From Planctomycetaceae bacterium (lineage in GTDB: Bacteria; Planctomycetota; Planctomycetia; Pirellulales; Thermoguttaceae), in contig DOEZ01000176.1 in NCBI GenBank assembly GCA_003532715.1, positions 1 through 6,270 on the forward strand: DNA of 6,270 nt. Reading direction: 5' to 3'. How positions within the stretch are numbered: the first letter of the stretch is position 1; the number at the start of each line of letters is the position of its first letter. Made by a program: the position numbers and the translations under genes. The notes below the pieces were generated by a model. It saw nothing but the letters and a program-made list of their open reading frames with translations, was not told the DNA's origin and made no database searches. Of the stretch, positions 5,544-6,270 are shown piece after piece.

Positions 5544-6270
5544 ATGCGTAATCGATGGTTTGGATTCTGTCGCGCGGACATGGCGGTCGATCTGGGAACC
5601 GCCAACACGCTCATCGGTCTGGTGGGCGAGGGGATCGTTCTCGATGAACCCTCGATCGTGGCCGTCTCGCGCGAATCGGGCCGCATTCTTTCGGGCGGTT
5701 GCGCGGTGGGGCACCTGGCTCGCCAAATGCTCGGACGCACGCCCGACTCGATCGCCGTGGTTCGGCCGCTTCGCGATGGGGTGATTACCGATTTCGAGCA
5801 ATGCGAGGCCATGCTTCGCTACTTTTTTCGCAAGGCCCGGCCCGGCGGTTTTCGCCGAAAGCCTCGCGTGTTGATTACCGTGCCCGGCTGCATCACGCCG
5901 GTCGAGAAGCGAGCCGTGTTCAACAGCGCGCATCGCGCCGGGGCAAGCCAGGTGCTCCTGTTGCCCGAGGGCAAGGCGGCGGCCATCGGGTGCGGCCTGC
6001 CCGTGACCGAGCCGGTCGCCAGCATGGTGTGCGACATCGGGGGTGGAACGACCGAAGTGGCCGTTTTCAGCCTCGGCGACATGGTTGCCGGCCGGTCGAT
6101 CCGCGCGGGCGGCGACAAGATGGACCAGGTTCTGGTCGATTATCTGCTGCGACGGCACAGTCTGCGGGTAGGCATCGGCGCCGCCGAGCAGTTGCGGATC
6201 GACATCGGCAGCGCCGCGCCGTTGGAACGCGAAACGGCAAAGGAAATTCGCGGCGTCGATGCGGTGGGCG
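5544..6270 (+). CDS. mreB: Rod shape-determining protein MreB (actin-like), N-terminal two thirds; runs off the right edge
   Basis: MreB is a bacterial actin that forms ATP-dependent filaments under the inner membrane and guides cell-wall or envelope growth. Numbered from the ATG at 5544, the phosphate-1 motif DLGTANT lies at 16-22, MLGRTPDSIAVVRPLRDGVITDFE at 62-85, VPGCITPVEKRAV at 113-125 and the phosphate-2 motif DIGGGTTEVAV at 164-174. GGDKMD lies at 189-194 and the family's IGSA at 221-224. The segment usually written EEPMAAAIGAGLP reads PEGKAAAIGCGLP (141-153), which is divergent. In-frame ATGs also occur at 5517 and 5502, the latter just after a TGA. The ATG at 5544 is preferred because it leaves 15 residues before DLGT, as in E. 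coli. None of the three has a good ribosome binding site. The C-terminal part is outside the window. It could be one of several MreB paralogues. Confidence 0.9.
   Translation, partial: MRNRWFGFCRADMAVDLGTANTLIGLVGEGIVLDEPSIVAVSRESGRILSGGCAVGHLARQMLGRTPDSIAVVRPLRDGVITDFEQCEAMLRYFFRKARPGGFRRKPRVLITVPGCITPVEKRAVFNSAHRAGASQVLLLPEGKAAAIGCGLPVTEPVASMVCDIGGGTTEVAVFSLGDMVAGRSIRAGGDKMDQVLVDYLLRRHSLRVGIGAAEQLRIDIGSAAPLERETAKEIRGVDAVG

Noticed and set aside
5289..6158. A 289-codon open frame on the minus strand opposite mreB.
   Set aside because: The plus strand encodes clear MreB motifs over the same region. The minus-strand translation is rich in His, Arg and Ala with no recognisable domain.

Overview
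The window looks like chromosomal DNA from a high-GC Gram-negative-type bacterium, most probably a planctomycete of the Pirellulales type. That placement is inference. It rests on the gene content (Lnt, MreB, and a TM/coiled-coil/beta protein followed by a one-TM protein), on weak or absent Shine-Dalgarno sequences at most genes, and on a degenerate CTTCGTGNN intergenic repeat of a kind I associate with such genomes. No mobile element, CRISPR array, tRNA or rRNA is visible.

Left part, minus strand: the first ~42 codons of a probable cardiolipin synthase run off the left edge (start at 128). Upstream on the same strand is a complete uroporphyrinogen-decarboxylase-family protein (185-1171). It carries the H-x-C...C zinc signature of the MtaA/CmuA corrinoid methyltransferases and not the HemE signature. 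An extended -10 promoter lies at 1221-1229.

Middle, plus strand: a divergent 273-base spacer separates this from a glutamine amidotransferase subunit of anthranilate or aminodeoxychorismate synthase (1487-2080). Next come a 160-base spacer with tandem 9-base repeats and a full-length apolipoprotein N-acyltransferase, lnt (2241-3908), with its Glu-Lys-Cys triad intact.

Right part, plus strand: a 393-base gene-free stretch holds a hairpin, then a near-consensus sigma70-type promoter (4117-4146), then a ~150-base leader with two further hairpins and a good Shine-Dalgarno site. The leader feeds a membrane-anchored coiled-coil protein with a C-terminal beta domain (4302-5162), a small one-TM protein 7 bases later (5170-5415), and a somewhat divergent mreB that runs off the right edge (from about 5544).

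Taken together, the plus-strand genes lean toward envelope biogenesis: lipoprotein maturation (lnt) and cell-shape scaffolding (MreB). The two proteins before mreB have the layout expected of membrane partners of a cytoskeletal filament, though their function is unproven. The most interesting undescribed items are the structured leader at 4153-4301, the MreC-like architecture of the 4302-5162 product beside mreB, and the altered nucleotide-site loop in MreB.
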